64,000 nt of DNA, from NCBI GenBank assembly GCA_944324075.1, contig CALUUZ010000014.1, positions 1 through 64,000 on the forward strand. Reading direction: 5' to 3'. The notes beneath the pieces were generated by a model, which worked only from the letters and a program-made list of their open reading frames with translations, searched no databases and had not been told where the DNA came from. The translations under genes and the position numbers were made by a program. The DNA is from Candidatus Mailhella excrementigallinarum. Its GTDB lineage: Bacteria; Desulfobacterota; Desulfovibrionia; Desulfovibrionales; Desulfovibrionaceae. Shown here piece after piece: positions 8,298 through 17,551 of this stretch (position 1 is the stretch's first letter; each line of letters begins with the position of its first letter).

Positions 8298-8825
8298 AAC
8301 ATCTGGCACGAAATTTCTCCGGATCGCATCCGCCCCAACGACTTCTGCGCCGTCATCGAAATCCCCAGGGGGGGGAAGATCAAGTATGAACTGGACAAGC
8401 AGACCGGCCTGCTGATGATGGATCGCGTGCTGTACACCTCCACCCATTACCCGGCCAACTACGGCTTTATCCCGCGCACCTACGCGCAGGACAAGGACCC
8501 TCTGGATGTGCTGGTGCTCTGCTCGGAAGTTCTCATGCCCCGCTGTCTGGTGCGCTGCTATCCCATCGGGGTGATCGGCATGGAAGACGGCGGCGACAAG
8601 GATGAGAAAATCATCGCCCTGCCCTTCAGCGATCCCAACTACAACCTGTATCAGGACATCAGCGACCTGCCCAGGCATGTATTCGATGAAATGTCCCACT
8701 TCTTCTCCGTGTACAAGGAACTGGAAGGCAAGAAAACCGCCATCGACTATGTGCGGGATGCCGAAACCGCGCGCGGCGTGGTGCAGGACTGCCTGGATCG
8801 CTATGTCGAGAAGTTCTGCCGCTAG
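8295..8825 (+). CDS. ppa: Inorganic pyrophosphatase, class A
   Basis: A 176-residue cytoplasmic enzyme that hydrolyses pyrophosphate to phosphate and pulls biosynthetic reactions forward. The family signatures are present: VIEIPRGGKIKYELDK, NYGFIPRTY and the metal-binding acidic stretch KDPLDVLVL, followed by GDKDEKI. The length is normal for bacterial class A enzymes. I start at 8295, after AAAGGA, and not at the upstream 8238 frame opening, which is repeat sequence. It stands alone between repeats, with a GC hairpin behind it. Confidence 0.95.
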   Translation: MNIWHEISPDRIRPNDFCAVIEIPRGGKIKYELDKQTGLLMMDRVLYTSTHYPANYGFIPRTYAQDKDPLDVLVLCSEVLMPRCLVRCYPIGVIGMEDGGDKDEKIIALPFSDPNYNLYQDISDLPRHVFDEMSHFFSVYKELEGKKTAIDYVRDAETARGVVQDCLDRYVEKFCR

Positions 8826-8854
8826 CGCATCCCCCTGAAATGCCTCATGGGGCC

Positions 8855-8875
8855 GGGCGGGGCACAGCCCCGCCC
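8855..8875 (+). terminator. GC hairpin downstream of ppa
   Basis: GGGCGGGGC (8855-8863), loop ACA, GCCCCGCCC (8867-8875): a perfect 9-bp stem 30 bp after the stop. There is no T run, so termination by this stem alone is uncertain. Confidence 0.45.
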
Positions 8876-8905
8876 TCCCTGTCCGCAGGGCGCCCCTTCC
8901 CCGCT

Positions 8906-9012
8906 GCCGCGCAATCCGCCTGCGGAGTCAGGCTCCGGCTTCAGGCGTGAAGCCTGCGGGCAGGAAACGCAGGGTCCGGCCGGCAGATATTTTCGAGAGC
9001 AAAACGCTCCGG
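8906..9012 (-). repeat. R2 repeat, inverted, partial
   Basis: Carries the complement of the R2 left half: CAGGCTCCGGCTTCAGGCG, GCCTGCGGGC, GGCCGGCAGATATTTTCGAG and the edge AGCAAAACGCTCC. Confidence 0.6.
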
Positions 9013-9145
9013 CAGCCAGAAATCCTGCACTCTCCCGACTCTTGCGGATTGCCCGGCGAACTGCCCCAGTCGCGCGGGCGCAACCATGCAGTATATGTCC
9101 CATACGTTCTCTTTGAAGAAAGCCGGTATTCCTGTACCATTATAA

Positions 9146-9328
9146 CATGTTTCAATCCACAGTCGCCCCATCCGCCGACTGACTCCGCAGCCGACGGATA
9201 GGGGTCGTGCGGATTGCCCCTCCCTGAAGGGAGGGGTTACGAAAAAGGATTTCATCGGCTTCGCCGTCTTGTCAACCACTTTTTCCCCCTGAAGGGGGAG
9301 GTTTCAAACCACAAAGGAATTTTTGATG
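9146..9328 (+). repeat. R1 repeat, full copy, identical to 3392-3574
   Basis: All 183 bases match the copy at 3392-3574 although the flanks are unrelated. It ends AAAGGAATTTTTGATG; the frame from this ATG (9326) closes after 36 codons (MDHTSGRREHVPRRS and on) with no recognisable product. Confidence 0.85.
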
Positions 9329-9690
9329 GACCATACATCCGGCCGCCGGGAGCACGTCCCGCGCAGGAGCACAGCCGCCGCGGGCTGGCCGGAACAGCGA
9401 TTCCGGCATGCGGCATTGATATTGAATATTTGAGACTATTGCATAGGAAGTCCCGGGATGATATCCTTCCGGTAAAAATTTTTCATGAAAAACTGTCTGT
9501 TTTTCAAAGCCTGTTTCACCAAGATGACTTCCATAAATTCCAGGCGGCCGGGAGATAGCGGGCGTTTCACCTGTATGGTGAATAAAAGTACGGCATCTTC
9601 AAACAACTGAGGACAAGATAAAAACAGGCAGATATGTCGGCAATGTCAGAGCAGGATCCTTGAACACAATGCAGATATGGGAGGGGGGGC
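9329..9690 (+). other. Leader region of the chemoreceptor gene
   Basis: 360 bp, more AT-rich than its surroundings from about 9415 on. It holds a hairpin TTCACC/GGTGAA near 9567-9583 and ends in GGGAGGGGGGGC in front of the chemoreceptor ATG. I see no convincing sigma-28 or sigma-54 site. Confidence 0.35.
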
Positions 9691-11727
9691 ATGAAACTGC
9701 AGACAAAATTGATGCTGGGTTTTTCAGTGGTTCTTTTCATGGTGTTGACTCTGGGGGGGACTTCTTACTATCTGACGGAAACAATGAGCCATTTTTCCGG
9801 ACAGGCGGGGTATATTGAAAACGGCAAAACGGCTTTGCTGAATACGCAGACCGCATATCTGCGTTTTATTGTCTATGGGGATGACAGTTTTGCCCAACGC
9901 AGTCTGGAGCAGCTTGCGGAGGCCAAAAAGCAGCTTGATTTGTGCCTCCCCATGATTGTAAACCCCGAAAACAAACAGAAAATGACGGCTTGCATCAATG
10001 GTCTGGAAGCAACTCTGCCGCTTTTGCAGCAATCAATCAGCGACCAGAAAGAAAGCATCCGCCTGCTTCAGAATGATCAGGCCCTTATGGATCTGGTGAA
10101 AGCCTTCGATGCCATGGAGACAATAATATACGAAGGCATACTCGCTCACGGGGCTGATCGGATCAACATCAGCAACCAAAAGAACGTGGAAGCTCTGCGC
10201 ATCGAATTCAACCGATTGCGGGCAGAGGTCAGAGGCCTTTCGCTGCGCTCCACCCAGGAAGAATTGACTGCCGTTTCGGACGGCCTGAAAAATCTGCGCG
10301 CCGCAATGCTCGAACAGGCGGATCGGTTCCGGTCGGCCGAGAATAAAGCCGCAATGGCGGACATTATCAAAAGCATGGACAAATACATTCCCGTCGCGCA
10401 GGCTTACGTGGATTTTACGAGCCAGCTGGGAACGAATATGCGGAGCCTGGGAAAGCAGTTCGGCAAGATTGAGGCCGACGCCACCGAACTGGCCATTTTC
10501 GGTGTGCAACAGGTACAGGAAAGCAACAGCCGTGCAAATTCCGTCATCATCGGCGTCTGTGCCGCGGCAATGCTCTGCGGTATCCTCATAAGCTTCTTCC
10601 TTTCCCGTAATGTGATGCATCAACTGGGCAAGGATCCCGGAGAGCTGAATGCCGTTGCCCGCCGCGTGGCAGGCGGCGATTACAATGTGGATGACGGCGG
10701 CAGGAAACAGGGGGTATACGCCGCCATCGTGGAAATGGTGAACGCTCTGGAAACGCATATCAAGAGAGCTGAACAGGAGTCCCAAAACGCACGGAAAGCC
10801 ACGGACGAGGCCCAAGAGGCCATGCAGAAAGCCGAAGCGGCCGGGCAGGAGGCCCAGGCCAAGGCTCAGGCCCTGCTGAACGTGGCCGACCGGCTTGAAG
10901 AAATGGGCGGTGTAATTTCCTCCGCCACCACCGAGCTTTCCGCCCAAATCGAGCACTCCGACCAGGGTGTGGCCGAATCCGCCCAGCGCCTTTCCGAGGC
11001 TGCCACGGCCATGAATGAAATGAACGCCACCGTGCAGGAAGTGGCCCGCAACGCATCTTCCGCATCTTCCGCATCCGGTGAAACAAAAAGAAAAGCTGAA
11101 GCCGGCTCCCGCGCGGTGGAAAAGGTCGTGCACAGCATTGGAGACGTTCACACCAAATCCCTGGAACTCAAGGACGATATGACTCAACTCGGCGAACACG
11201 CACAGGATATTACCCGGATCATGGGCGTCATCTCGGACATTGCGGATCAGACCAACCTGCTGGCTCTTAACGCCGCCATTGAGGCCGCCCGCGCGGGAGA
11301 GGCCGGACGCGGCTTTGCCGTGGTAGCCGATGAAGTGCGCAAACTGGCTGAAAAAACCATGTCCTCCACCAATGAGGTGAGCAACGTCATCAGCGCTATT
11401 CAGGAGAGTACCGCCAAAAGCATGGCCTCTGTGGATGAGGCGGTGCAGCGCATCGGTGAGGCCACGGAACTGGCCGGCCAGTCCGGCCGGGCCCTGCAGG
11501 AAATTGTGGCCACGGCAGAGGCCACGGCGGATCAGGTCAACGCCATCGCCGCAGCCAGCGAGGAACAGTCCGCAGCCAGCGAGGAGATCAATCACTCCAT
11601 TCTCGAATGTGACGGAATGAGCAGACAGATCGCCGAAGCCATGTCCGAATCGGCCAGGGCCGTATCCGATCTGGTGAGCCAGACGCAGGGACTCGCGGAA
11701 CTGATCCGGAAAATGAAACAGGCTTGA
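9691..11727 (+). CDS. Methyl-accepting chemotaxis protein
   Basis: A 678-residue inner-membrane chemoreceptor. It has an N-terminal membrane anchor (about 7-28, [13 protein letters not shown]), a helical periplasmic sensor of about 260 residues resembling a four-helix bundle, a second membrane segment (about 283-303), a HAMP domain, a Gln/Ala/Glu-rich coiled coil and the cytoplasmic signalling domain. The highly conserved hairpin tip is at about 520-555 ([18 protein letters not shown], then [16 protein letters not shown]). It signals through CheW/CheA to the flagellar motor; the ligand cannot be read from sequence. No C-terminal CheR/CheB tether peptide is seen. A strong G-rich ribosome-binding site precedes the ATG. 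Confidence 0.94.
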   Translation: MKLQTKLMLGFSVVLFMVLTLGGTSYYLTETMSHFSGQAGYIENGKTALLNTQTAYLRFIVYGDDSFAQRSLEQLAEAKKQLDLCLPMIVNPENKQKMTACINGLEATLPLLQQSISDQKESIRLLQNDQALMDLVKAFDAMETIIYEGILAHGADRINISNQKNVEALRIEFNRLRAEVRGLSLRSTQEELTAVSDGLKNLRAAMLEQADRFRSAENKAAMADIIKSMDKYIPVAQAYVDFTSQLGTNMRSLGKQFGKIEADATELAIFGVQQVQESNSRANSVIIGVCAAAMLCGILISFFLSRNVMHQLGKDPGELNAVARRVAGGDYNVDDGGRKQGVYAAIVEMVNALETHIKRAEQESQNARKATDEAQEAMQKAEAAGQEAQAKAQALLNVADRLEEMGGVISSATTELSAQIEHSDQGVAESAQRLSEAATAMNEMNATVQEVARNASSASSASGETKRKAEAGSRAVEKVVHSIGDVHTKSLELKDDMTQLGEHAQDITRIMGVISDIADQTNLLALNAAIEAARAGEAGRGFAVVADEVRKLAEKTMSSTNEVSNVISAIQESTAKSMASVDEAVQRIGEATELAGQSGRALQEIVATAEATADQVNAIAAASEEQSAASEEINHSILECDGMSRQIAEAMSESARAVSDLVSQTQGLAELIRKMKQA

Positions 11728-11807
11728 CAGACACCAACAGAAAATCACCCGACACCGGTCTGGCCCCTGTCAGGGAGACAGGCAGAAAAGACCCTGCGGG
11801 CGCAGAT

Positions 11808-11860
11808 TGCGCGGCCTGCTTTCCCCGATACCCCGCCGGGGAAAGCAGGCCGCGCATTTT
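11808..11860 (+). terminator. Strong intrinsic terminator after the chemoreceptor
   Basis: A perfect 19-bp stem, TGCGCGGCCTGCTTTCCCC at 11808-11826 with its complement at 11838-11856, an 11-base loop, then TTTT. A smaller hairpin CCTGTC/GACAGG precedes it at 11766-11782. Confidence 0.8.
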
Positions 11861-11962
11861 CTGAAGCCGTTCTGTATTGTAAAAGCGAATGTGTTCTTCC
11901 AGCAGAGCAGATGTTTCGTCATTATCCGCTACCGGTCGCCCGGCAATCGCCTCTGCCTTCAG

Positions 11963-12109
11963 GTGTTTCAATCCACAGTCGCCCCATCCGCCGACCGACT
12001 GAAGCAGCCGACGGAGAGGGGGCGTGCGGAAAAGGATTTCATCGGCTTCGCCGTCCTGTCAACTTCGCCCTGAAGGGGGAGGTTTCAAGCCACAAGGGAA
12101 TTTTTGATG
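11963..12109 (+). repeat. R1 repeat with internal deletions
   Basis: Begins GTGTTTCAATCCACAG, lacks the CCCTCCC hairpin, keeps GATTTCATCGGCTTCGCCGTC and ends CACAAGGGAATTTTTGATG. The frame from the ATG (12107) closes after 32 codons (MKQQARCRQNAAFCLVC and on). Confidence 0.75.
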
Positions 12110-12332
12110 AAGCAGCAGGCAAGGTGTCGGCAGAATGCGGCTTTTTGCCTTGTCTGCCCTGAGGCGGGCATATCATGTGCGGGTGGTTTTCCTCATGGAA
12201 AATGATTGCGTCGTGCAGGGCACGACATGCCGGACGTTGAGAAAAGGTGCAGAGCCGGCCACAACCCATTCTCTGGTTTAAAGAAGGCCAGTAATGCCGG
12301 CGCTCCGGGAGCATTTTCGATTTGAACAGGCC
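12110..12332. other. Spacer with small hairpins and an R2 fragment
   Basis: Holds TTTTCC/GGAAAA (about 12187-12204) and GTCGTGC/GCACGAC (about 12210-12226) and a short R2 fragment (GCTCCGGGAGCATTTTCGATTTG) next to the stop of the antiporter gene. No gene beyond the 32-codon frame that opens at the R1 start site. Confidence 0.35.
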
Positions 12333-14339
12333 TTACCTGTCCGCTCCGGCAGCTTCCGCGCTGAACAGGGCGGCGGCCTTTCCCAGCTTTTCCGCATCAG
12401 CGAAAAGATAGGCCGTATCCCCCTCTTCCAGCCTGTCCTCTCCGCCGGGCGAGGGGAGCGTGCGTCCCCCGCGCAGGATGCCCACCACGGTCACGTCATA
12501 CAGCCGGCGCAGGTCCAGTTCCATCAGGCTCCTGCCCGCCGCGGCCGATCCCGGCTCCACCAGCAGGGCGGAAACGGCGTGATCCGAAAGACGGGCATCC
12601 TCCAGAGAGAAATTCCGCCCGGGCAGGTTCAGATCCCGCACCATGCGGTAATGCTCGCCGCGTATTTCCCGCACGAATCCGGTTATGGTCTGCTGGGGGA
12701 CAAGATAATAGCCGAGTACCTGCGCGAAAATCTCGATGGAGGTTTCAAAGTCCTCCGAAATCACGGCCTGCGCCCCGAGCCGGCGCAGTTCCGCCTCCTC
12801 GCTGACAAAACGGGTGCGGGCCACGATGTTCAGGCCGGGGTTGAGCCTGTGCGCGCTGTCGATCACCCCGCGCACGGCGGCGCTGTCGGAAATGACCACG
12901 GCCAGCACGCGGGCGTGTTTCACCCCGTAATGCTCCAGCGTCATGGGATCGCTGGCGTCGCCGTGGTGAATGGGCTCGCTGTCCCTGTAGCGGCTCACGG
13001 TATCCGGGTTCATTTCCAGCACCACATACGGAATTCCCGCCTTGCGGGCCGTGCGCGCCAGATGTTTGCCGCCGATGCCGAAACCGATGATCATGAGATG
13101 ATCCCGCATGTCCCCCGCGGCTCCGCCGGAGCTTTCCGCCGCCTGCTCCGCTTCCCCGCGCGATCCGCGCCCGCCGAAAAGCGACGCAATTTTTCCGGCG
13201 GCCGCAGGCGCGGCGCCCATCATGAACGGCGTGGCCACCATGGTCAGGATGCTGGAAGCCAGAAACACCTGATAACCGAGGTTGTCCAGCAGGCCCGCGT
13301 CCACGCCGCTGCGCGCCAGCACGAAGGAAAATTCCCCGATCTGGCTGATGCTCATGGCCGCCATCAGGCATACCCGCAGCGGGTACCGCAGAAGCAGCAT
13401 CGCGGCCAGCGCCGCAAGGGTCTTGAACAGCAGCAGCGCAAGGGCCAGCAGGAGAATCGGACCCACATGGGTGAAGGCGAAATCCACATCCAGCAGCATG
13501 CCGATGGAAATGAAGAACAGGCTGGTGAAGATCATCTTGAACGGCAGAACGCCTTCCACCACGCTCAGGCTGTATTCCGACTCCGCCAGCAGCAGCCCGG
13601 CCATGAATGCCCCCAGCGAGAGGGAAAGCCCCAGCCAGGCCGTGCCGACGGCAATGGCGAGGCACAGGCCGAGCGTGCCGATAAGCAGCAGTTCCCGGCT
13701 GCGGGAGCGCACAATCATGAGCATGAGCCTGGGCAGCACATGCTTGGCCAGAATCCAGCCGCCGCCCAGTATCGCCACGGTGCGCGCGCCGGAAAGCAGC
13801 AGTTCCGCCGCGCCCGCGTTCTGCTGCCCGGAGAGCAGCGGAACAAGCAGCATCATGGGAACAATGGCAAGGTCCTGAAAGATCAGTACGGCCAGGGAAA
13901 GCCGCCCCTGCGGAGACTCGGACTGCGCCTTCTGCTGATACAGACTCAGCACGATGGCCGTGGAGGAAAGCGCGGCGATGCAGCCGAAGAAAATCCCTTC
14001 CGACGCGCTGTGCCCGCTGAGCAGGCTCACGGGCAGAAAAATGAGGATGGTTGCCGCCACCTGCGCCGTTCCGCCGAGAAATACCGGCTTTTTCAGGCGG
14101 GAAAGCTCCGCTCCCGACATTTCCAGGCCGATGGTGAACATGAGCATGACCACGCCTGTCTCGGCAAGAAGCTCAACGGCCTTCACGTTTTCCACCAGCC
14201 CGAACGCCGTGGGACCGCACAGCACGCCGGTAATGAGCAGCCCCACGATGGAGGGCAGCCGGAGCCGGCAGCAGACCAGCAACACAAGGAGGGAAAGACA
14301 GAACATGCGGGCTATGTCGGGAAGAAGAGGGATATCCAT
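12333..14339 (-). CDS. Kef-type monovalent cation:proton antiporter (CPA2) with RCK domain
   Basis: A 668-residue inner-membrane protein. The first 380 residues are a CPA2 transporter domain of about 12-13 hydrophobic segments with typical signatures (GLLITGVLCGPTAFGL, FTIGLEMS, LSSTAIVL, GAFMAGLLLAES). From about 413 there is a TrkA-N/RCK nucleotide-binding domain (MIIGFGIGGKHLA), then a TrkA-C domain (about 560-650, with SLMELDLRRLYDVTVVGI). This layout is that of KefB/YbaL-type K+/H+ antiporters gated by nucleotides or metabolites. I start at MDIPLLPD, where AGGAGT lies upstream, and not at an earlier frame opening in repeat sequence. Confidence 0.9.
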   Translation of the reverse strand: MDIPLLPDIARMFCLSLLVLLVCCRLRLPSIVGLLITGVLCGPTAFGLVENVKAVELLAETGVVMLMFTIGLEMSGAELSRLKKPVFLGGTAQVAATILIFLPVSLLSGHSASEGIFFGCIAALSSTAIVLSLYQQKAQSESPQGRLSLAVLIFQDLAIVPMMLLVPLLSGQQNAGAAELLLSGARTVAILGGGWILAKHVLPRLMLMIVRSRSRELLLIGTLGLCLAIAVGTAWLGLSLSLGAFMAGLLLAESEYSLSVVEGVLPFKMIFTSLFFISIGMLLDVDFAFTHVGPILLLALALLLFKTLAALAAMLLLRYPLRVCLMAAMSISQIGEFSFVLARSGVDAGLLDNLGYQVFLASSILTMVATPFMMGAAPAAAGKIASLFGGRGSRGEAEQAAESSGGAAGDMRDHLMIIGFGIGGKHLARTARKAGIPYVVLEMNPDTVSRYRDSEPIHHGDASDPMTLEHYGVKHARVLAVVISDSAAVRGVIDSAHRLNPGLNIVARTRFVSEEAELRRLGAQAVISEDFETSIEIFAQVLGYYLVPQQTITGFVREIRGEHYRMVRDLNLPGRNFSLEDARLSDHAVSALLVEPGSAAAGRSLMELDLRRLYDVTVVGILRGGRTLPSPGGEDRLEEGDTAYLFADAEKLGKAAALFSAEAAGADR

Positions 14340-14430
14340 GCGAGACTCCTGAACGTGTCGGGGAAGCCGTCCCTTTTTCCGCGGGACGATCGCGGTTGGT
14401 TTGTCCGGGCCATTCTGCTGTTGAACGCAT

Positions 14431-14655
14431 CTGGAGCGTTCTGCTTTCAAAAATATCTGCCGGCCGGAACCCTGTGTTCCGGCCCGCAGGTTTCACGCCG
14501 CCGCAGGAGCTGCACGCCGCAGGCGAATTGCGGCGGCGCGGGAGAAGGGCACGGCGGCCCCGGCCGTCGGCGCGAAGCGCATTGCGGCCGGGAAGGGCGG
14601 AGACAAGTCCCGCCCCGCCCGGCTCCGCAGGGCATTTCAATGACGAAATGCCCTA
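14431..14655 (+). repeat. R2 repeat, long copy
   Basis: Contains GCCGGAAC (14463-14470), CCTGT, GTTCCGGC (14476-14483), a GCCGCAGGCGAATTGCGGC stem and the right-edge stem GGGCATTTC/GAAATGCCC. Other copies have GAGC/GCTC at this stem, so the pairing is conserved while bases change. Its last bases form the stop codon of the DHH gene. About 55 extra bases sit between hairpins two and three. Confidence 0.75.
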
Positions 14656-15717
14656 ATCCTTCCGCGGCGGCGCGGAAGGCTCGCCTTCCGGCGCTTCCGC
14701 CTTCTCCTTCCGGTGCCGGGAGGCTGCCTCCCTGACCCGGCGGAAGCAGAACACGTCGAAATTCATGCTTTCCTCCGTCTCGCCGGGGGCCGCGGCCACA
14801 GCGTCCCTCACGGCGCATTCGGCCCTGGCCAGCGCCCTGTGCCCGCCGCCGCTGCCCACGCCTTCAAAGGTCAGCGACGCGATATGCCCCACGTCCGTGC
14901 GCCCCAGCCCGCCGCGGAACACGGCCACCAGCGTGTCGCGGCAGCGCCCGCATACCACGACCCAGCGCAGCCCGTGCACGCGCAGAAAAAAATCCGCCAC
15001 CACCACCAGAACATCCGCGCTTTCCGCCACGCCCAGCCAGGTATAGCTCCCGCTGGCGCAGGGGCGCAGATTGACGAAGGCGCGGGAAAAATAGGGCAGC
15101 CATTCCGGCAGGTACTCGCTGCGCATGATCCGGGTGAGCAGCGCGGGGTCGGCAAAACGGGTCAGGTAGTGATAGGCGCGGATATCCACTTCCGTGCTGT
15201 TGCGCCCGAAGGTATTGGTGTCCGTGCGGATGCCGTACTGCAGCGCCGTGGCCAGCCGTCTGCCGGGCCGCAGTTCCGCATTGTACAGAAATTCGGTCAT
15301 CAGCGTGCTGGTGGCGCCGATATCCGGCCTGATTTCCTGAAACGGCGCGGGGAACGGCGTCGGCGGCTTGGGATGGTGATCGATAATCACCGAAAAGTTC
15401 ACGTCGTCAAATGCCGGGCTGTGATGCGGCTGGGAATCCACAATGGCGAAACGCTGAAAGCCGGGCGCGAGCGAAGGTTCCCATTTGACCACGGGAACGC
15501 GCAGATAGCGCAGCATGGCCAGATTGTCCGGGCGCGTCACCTCGTTGATCCGGGCGATGGTCACGCTGTGCACGCGCTTGCTGATCAGCCGCTGGAAGGC
15601 GAAGGCCCCGGCAATCGCATCGGGATCGGCGCTGATCAGCACCATCCAGTTGTCATCCCGGTTGAGCAGGGCCTGCAGTTCGGCCAGACGTGACGAAAGT
15701 TTGCGGAAATATGCCAT
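14653..15717 (-). CDS. DHH-family phosphoesterase
   Basis: A 354-residue cytoplasmic protein of the DHH/DHHA1 superfamily (RecJ, NrnA, c-di-AMP phosphodiesterases). Motifs: ADPDAIA near residue 30 (metal site), IVDSQPHH around 91-98, the name-giving IDHHPKPP around 110-117, and the DHHA1 GSGGGHRALARAE near 290. The size, no membrane segments and no HD or CBS domain suggest an NrnA-like oligonucleotide or pAp phosphatase, but substrate cannot be read. The C-terminal 30 residues are charged and variable. The TAG stop lies in the R2 repeat. Confidence 0.85.
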   Translation of the reverse strand: MAYFRKLSSRLAELQALLNRDDNWMVLISADPDAIAGAFAFQRLISKRVHSVTIARINEVTRPDNLAMLRYLRVPVVKWEPSLAPGFQRFAIVDSQPHHSPAFDDVNFSVIIDHHPKPPTPFPAPFQEIRPDIGATSTLMTEFLYNAELRPGRRLATALQYGIRTDTNTFGRNSTEVDIRAYHYLTRFADPALLTRIMRSEYLPEWLPYFSRAFVNLRPCASGSYTWLGVAESADVLVVVADFFLRVHGLRWVVVCGRCRDTLVAVFRGGLGRTDVGHIASLTFEGVGSGGGHRALARAECAVRDAVAAAPGETEESMNFDVFCFRRVREAASRHRKEKAEAPEGEPSAPPRKD

Positions 15718-15751
15718 ACGTCCACCTTTTTCGCTCCCGGCGCTCCCGCTT

Positions 15752-15924
15752 CAGGGCGTTTTGCGATTGAAAACATCTTCCGGCCGGCCCCTGTTTCCGG
15801 CCCGCAGGTTTCACGCCCGAAACCGGAGCCTGACGCCGCAAGTGAACTGCGGCAGCACCGGACAGGAGGGCGGCGCGGGGATTCCTGCCCGGCTCCGCGG
15901 GGCATTCCGACGGCGAAATGCTTC
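15752..15924 (+). repeat. R2 repeat
   Basis: Runs from GGGCGTTTTGCGATTGAAAAC through the GGCC stem and CCGCAAGTGAACTGCGG to GGCATTCCGACGGCGAAATGCT. It fills the space between the DHH gene and cbiR, both read leftwards. Confidence 0.75.
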
Positions 15925-16816
15925 AGGCGCGGCCGAGAATTCTCCCCAGTTCGGGCAGGGAAAGCAGAATGCCTTCCCAGTCGAACACTTCCACAAGATG
16001 CGCCGCATCCGCCGGAAGCAGCGGAAGCGCCCGCCGCGCCCAGACGCGGCGCAGCCAGTCCTTCTGAACGGGCGTCAGCCCGGTCAGGGGCAGATGCCTG
16101 TCACGCGGCGTTCCGTCCGGCCCGGCCGGGCCGGGGGCGGACCAGTGGAGCAGCCTCACCCGCGCCAGAATGTCCGGGCGCATGCTGTCCCCTTCCTGCC
16201 CATAAGCCAGAGTGTGCGCCATGTCCAGACACAGGGCCGCCTCATCCGCGCCTTCCGGCGCGCCGGGAAGCCCGAACGGCGCGCCCCGCACGTTCTCCAG
16301 CGCGATATCACGGGGATTTTCCCCGGCGGAACGCCAGACGCGGAAAAACGCCTCCAGCCAGGCCGCCCGCGATCCCCCTTCTCCGCCCGGAGCGGGCAGG
16401 TGCAGCACGCCCAAGCGCGGATGCAGAAAGGCCGCCCGCCGCCATGCCGCAAGCGCCAGTTCCGCCGCCCGCGCCCCCTGGGCCGAGGCCGCTCCGGCTC
16501 CCGCGGCAAGATCGCGCTGCCCCGGCAGATCGGAAGGCAGATGCGCGTGCCAGCGCAGGGGAAGATCGGCCAGCCCGCGCGGAAGCTCGGTTTCCGGCAT
16601 GCGCGCCGAACTTTCCGCCTCAAACATGCACAGCCCGATTTCCGGAACGCGGCCGGCCAGAAAACGCGCATTTTCCGCCGCCGTGCCGGGCTTCACCCAC
16701 GAGGGCGCGGCCCACGGGAAGGAAAGCTCCGGCGCGCCGCCCGTCTGTACCGGAATCCGTTCCCCGCCGTCCCGATCTGGACAATCACCGCTGCCCGGCG
16801 TACCTTTTGCGGTCAT
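15923..16816 (-). CDS. cbiR: Cobamide remodelling phosphodiesterase CbiR-like TIM-barrel protein
   Basis: A 297-residue protein of the xylose isomerase-like TIM-barrel/AP endonuclease superfamily. The N-terminal block (ELSFPWAAPSWVKPGTA, then ARFLAGRVPEIGLCMFEAE) is the hallmark of the CbiR family, which cleaves the phosphoester of the nucleotide loop of cobamides to salvage cobinamide for remodelling of the lower ligand. HAHLP, LENVRG and CLDMAHTLAYG are likely metal-binding barrel motifs. No other cobamide genes lie nearby. GAGAGG supports the start. The start codon overlaps that of the divergent maf gene. Confidence 0.75.
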   Translation of the reverse strand: MTAKGTPGSGDCPDRDGGERIPVQTGGAPELSFPWAAPSWVKPGTAAENARFLAGRVPEIGLCMFEAESSARMPETELPRGLADLPLRWHAHLPSDLPGQRDLAAGAGAASAQGARAAELALAAWRRAAFLHPRLGVLHLPAPGGEGGSRAAWLEAFFRVWRSAGENPRDIALENVRGAPFGLPGAPEGADEAALCLDMAHTLAYGQEGDSMRPDILARVRLLHWSAPGPAGPDGTPRDRHLPLTGLTPVQKDWLRRVWARRALPLLPADAAHLVEVFDWEGILLSLPELGRILGRA

Positions 16817-17498
16817 GGAACATACCTCTCTCCGGAACGGAACATCATCCGCGCCGTCCCGTCCCCTTGTTCAGAAACGCCCTCTGGTGCTGGCCTCTTC
16901 CTCGCCGCGCCGTCAGGATTTTCTGCGTGATCTCGGTCTTGATTTCCGCGTGCTGCCCGCGCTCACGGAAGAGGCGCGCCCCCTGCCCGGCGAGGCCCCG
17001 GACGCCTATGCCCTGCGCGCGGCCCGCTCCAAGGCCGAAAACGTGCGGACCCGCATCGCGGCCGGCGCGGAAGGATTCCCCGGCCGGGCGGCCGCGCCGC
17101 TGGTGCTTGCGGCCGACACCATAGTCGTACTTGACGGGGACATTCTGGGCAAGCCCGCCTCCGGCGCCGACGCTCTGGCCATGCTGGAACGGCTGGCGGG
17201 GCTCGTTCACACGGTCATCACCGCATGCTGCCTCTGGCCTGCGGAAGACCGCGCACCGTGCGCCTGGTTCGCGGACGCCGCCCATGTCCGTTTCGCCCCG
17301 TGGCCGCGCGGACTGCTTGAAGCCTACACCGCCACGGGAGACCCCCTGGACAAGGCCGGAGCCTACGGCATCCAGGGCAGAGGGGCCTTCCTTGCCGATC
17401 GCATTGAAGGTTCATGGTCCACGGTGGTGGGCCTGCCCGTCAGCCGGGTCGTGCGGGCGCTGCTCGACTGCGGCGCGCTGTCCGGCCCGCGCGCGTGA
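16815..17498 (+). CDS. maf: Maf-family nucleoside triphosphate pyrophosphatase
   Basis: Maf proteins hydrolyse dTTP, UTP or modified nucleotides to monophosphates and affect septum formation when overproduced. Signatures seen: LVLASSSPRRQDFLRDLG, ARSKAENV, LAADTIVVLDG and the C-terminal DKAGAYGIQGRGAFL. With the ATG at 16815 the protein has 227 residues and about 24 more N-terminal residues than usual, with no ribosome-binding site; a GTG at 16887 (VLASSSPRR) would give a more normal length, so the start is uncertain. Nitroreductase follows after 53 bp. Confidence 0.9.
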   Translation: MEHTSLRNGTSSAPSRPLVQKRPLVLASSSPRRQDFLRDLGLDFRVLPALTEEARPLPGEAPDAYALRAARSKAENVRTRIAAGAEGFPGRAAAPLVLAADTIVVLDGDILGKPASGADALAMLERLAGLVHTVITACCLWPAEDRAPCAWFADAAHVRFAPWPRGLLEAYTATGDPLDKAGAYGIQGRGAFLADRIEGSWSTVVGLPVSRVVRALLDCGALSGPRA

Positions 17499-17551
17499 GC
17501 CCTTTCCGGCCGCGCGGAACGAAGTCCGAAACCAACCCAAGGAGCTTTCTC

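Noticed and set aside
12294-14735. An 813-codon plus-strand open frame opposite the Kef antiporter, and similar long frames opposite polA, the chemoreceptor and secD
   Set aside because: They are antisense to well-conserved proteins, rich in His/Arg/Gln as expected from reversed GC-rich codons, and match no family.
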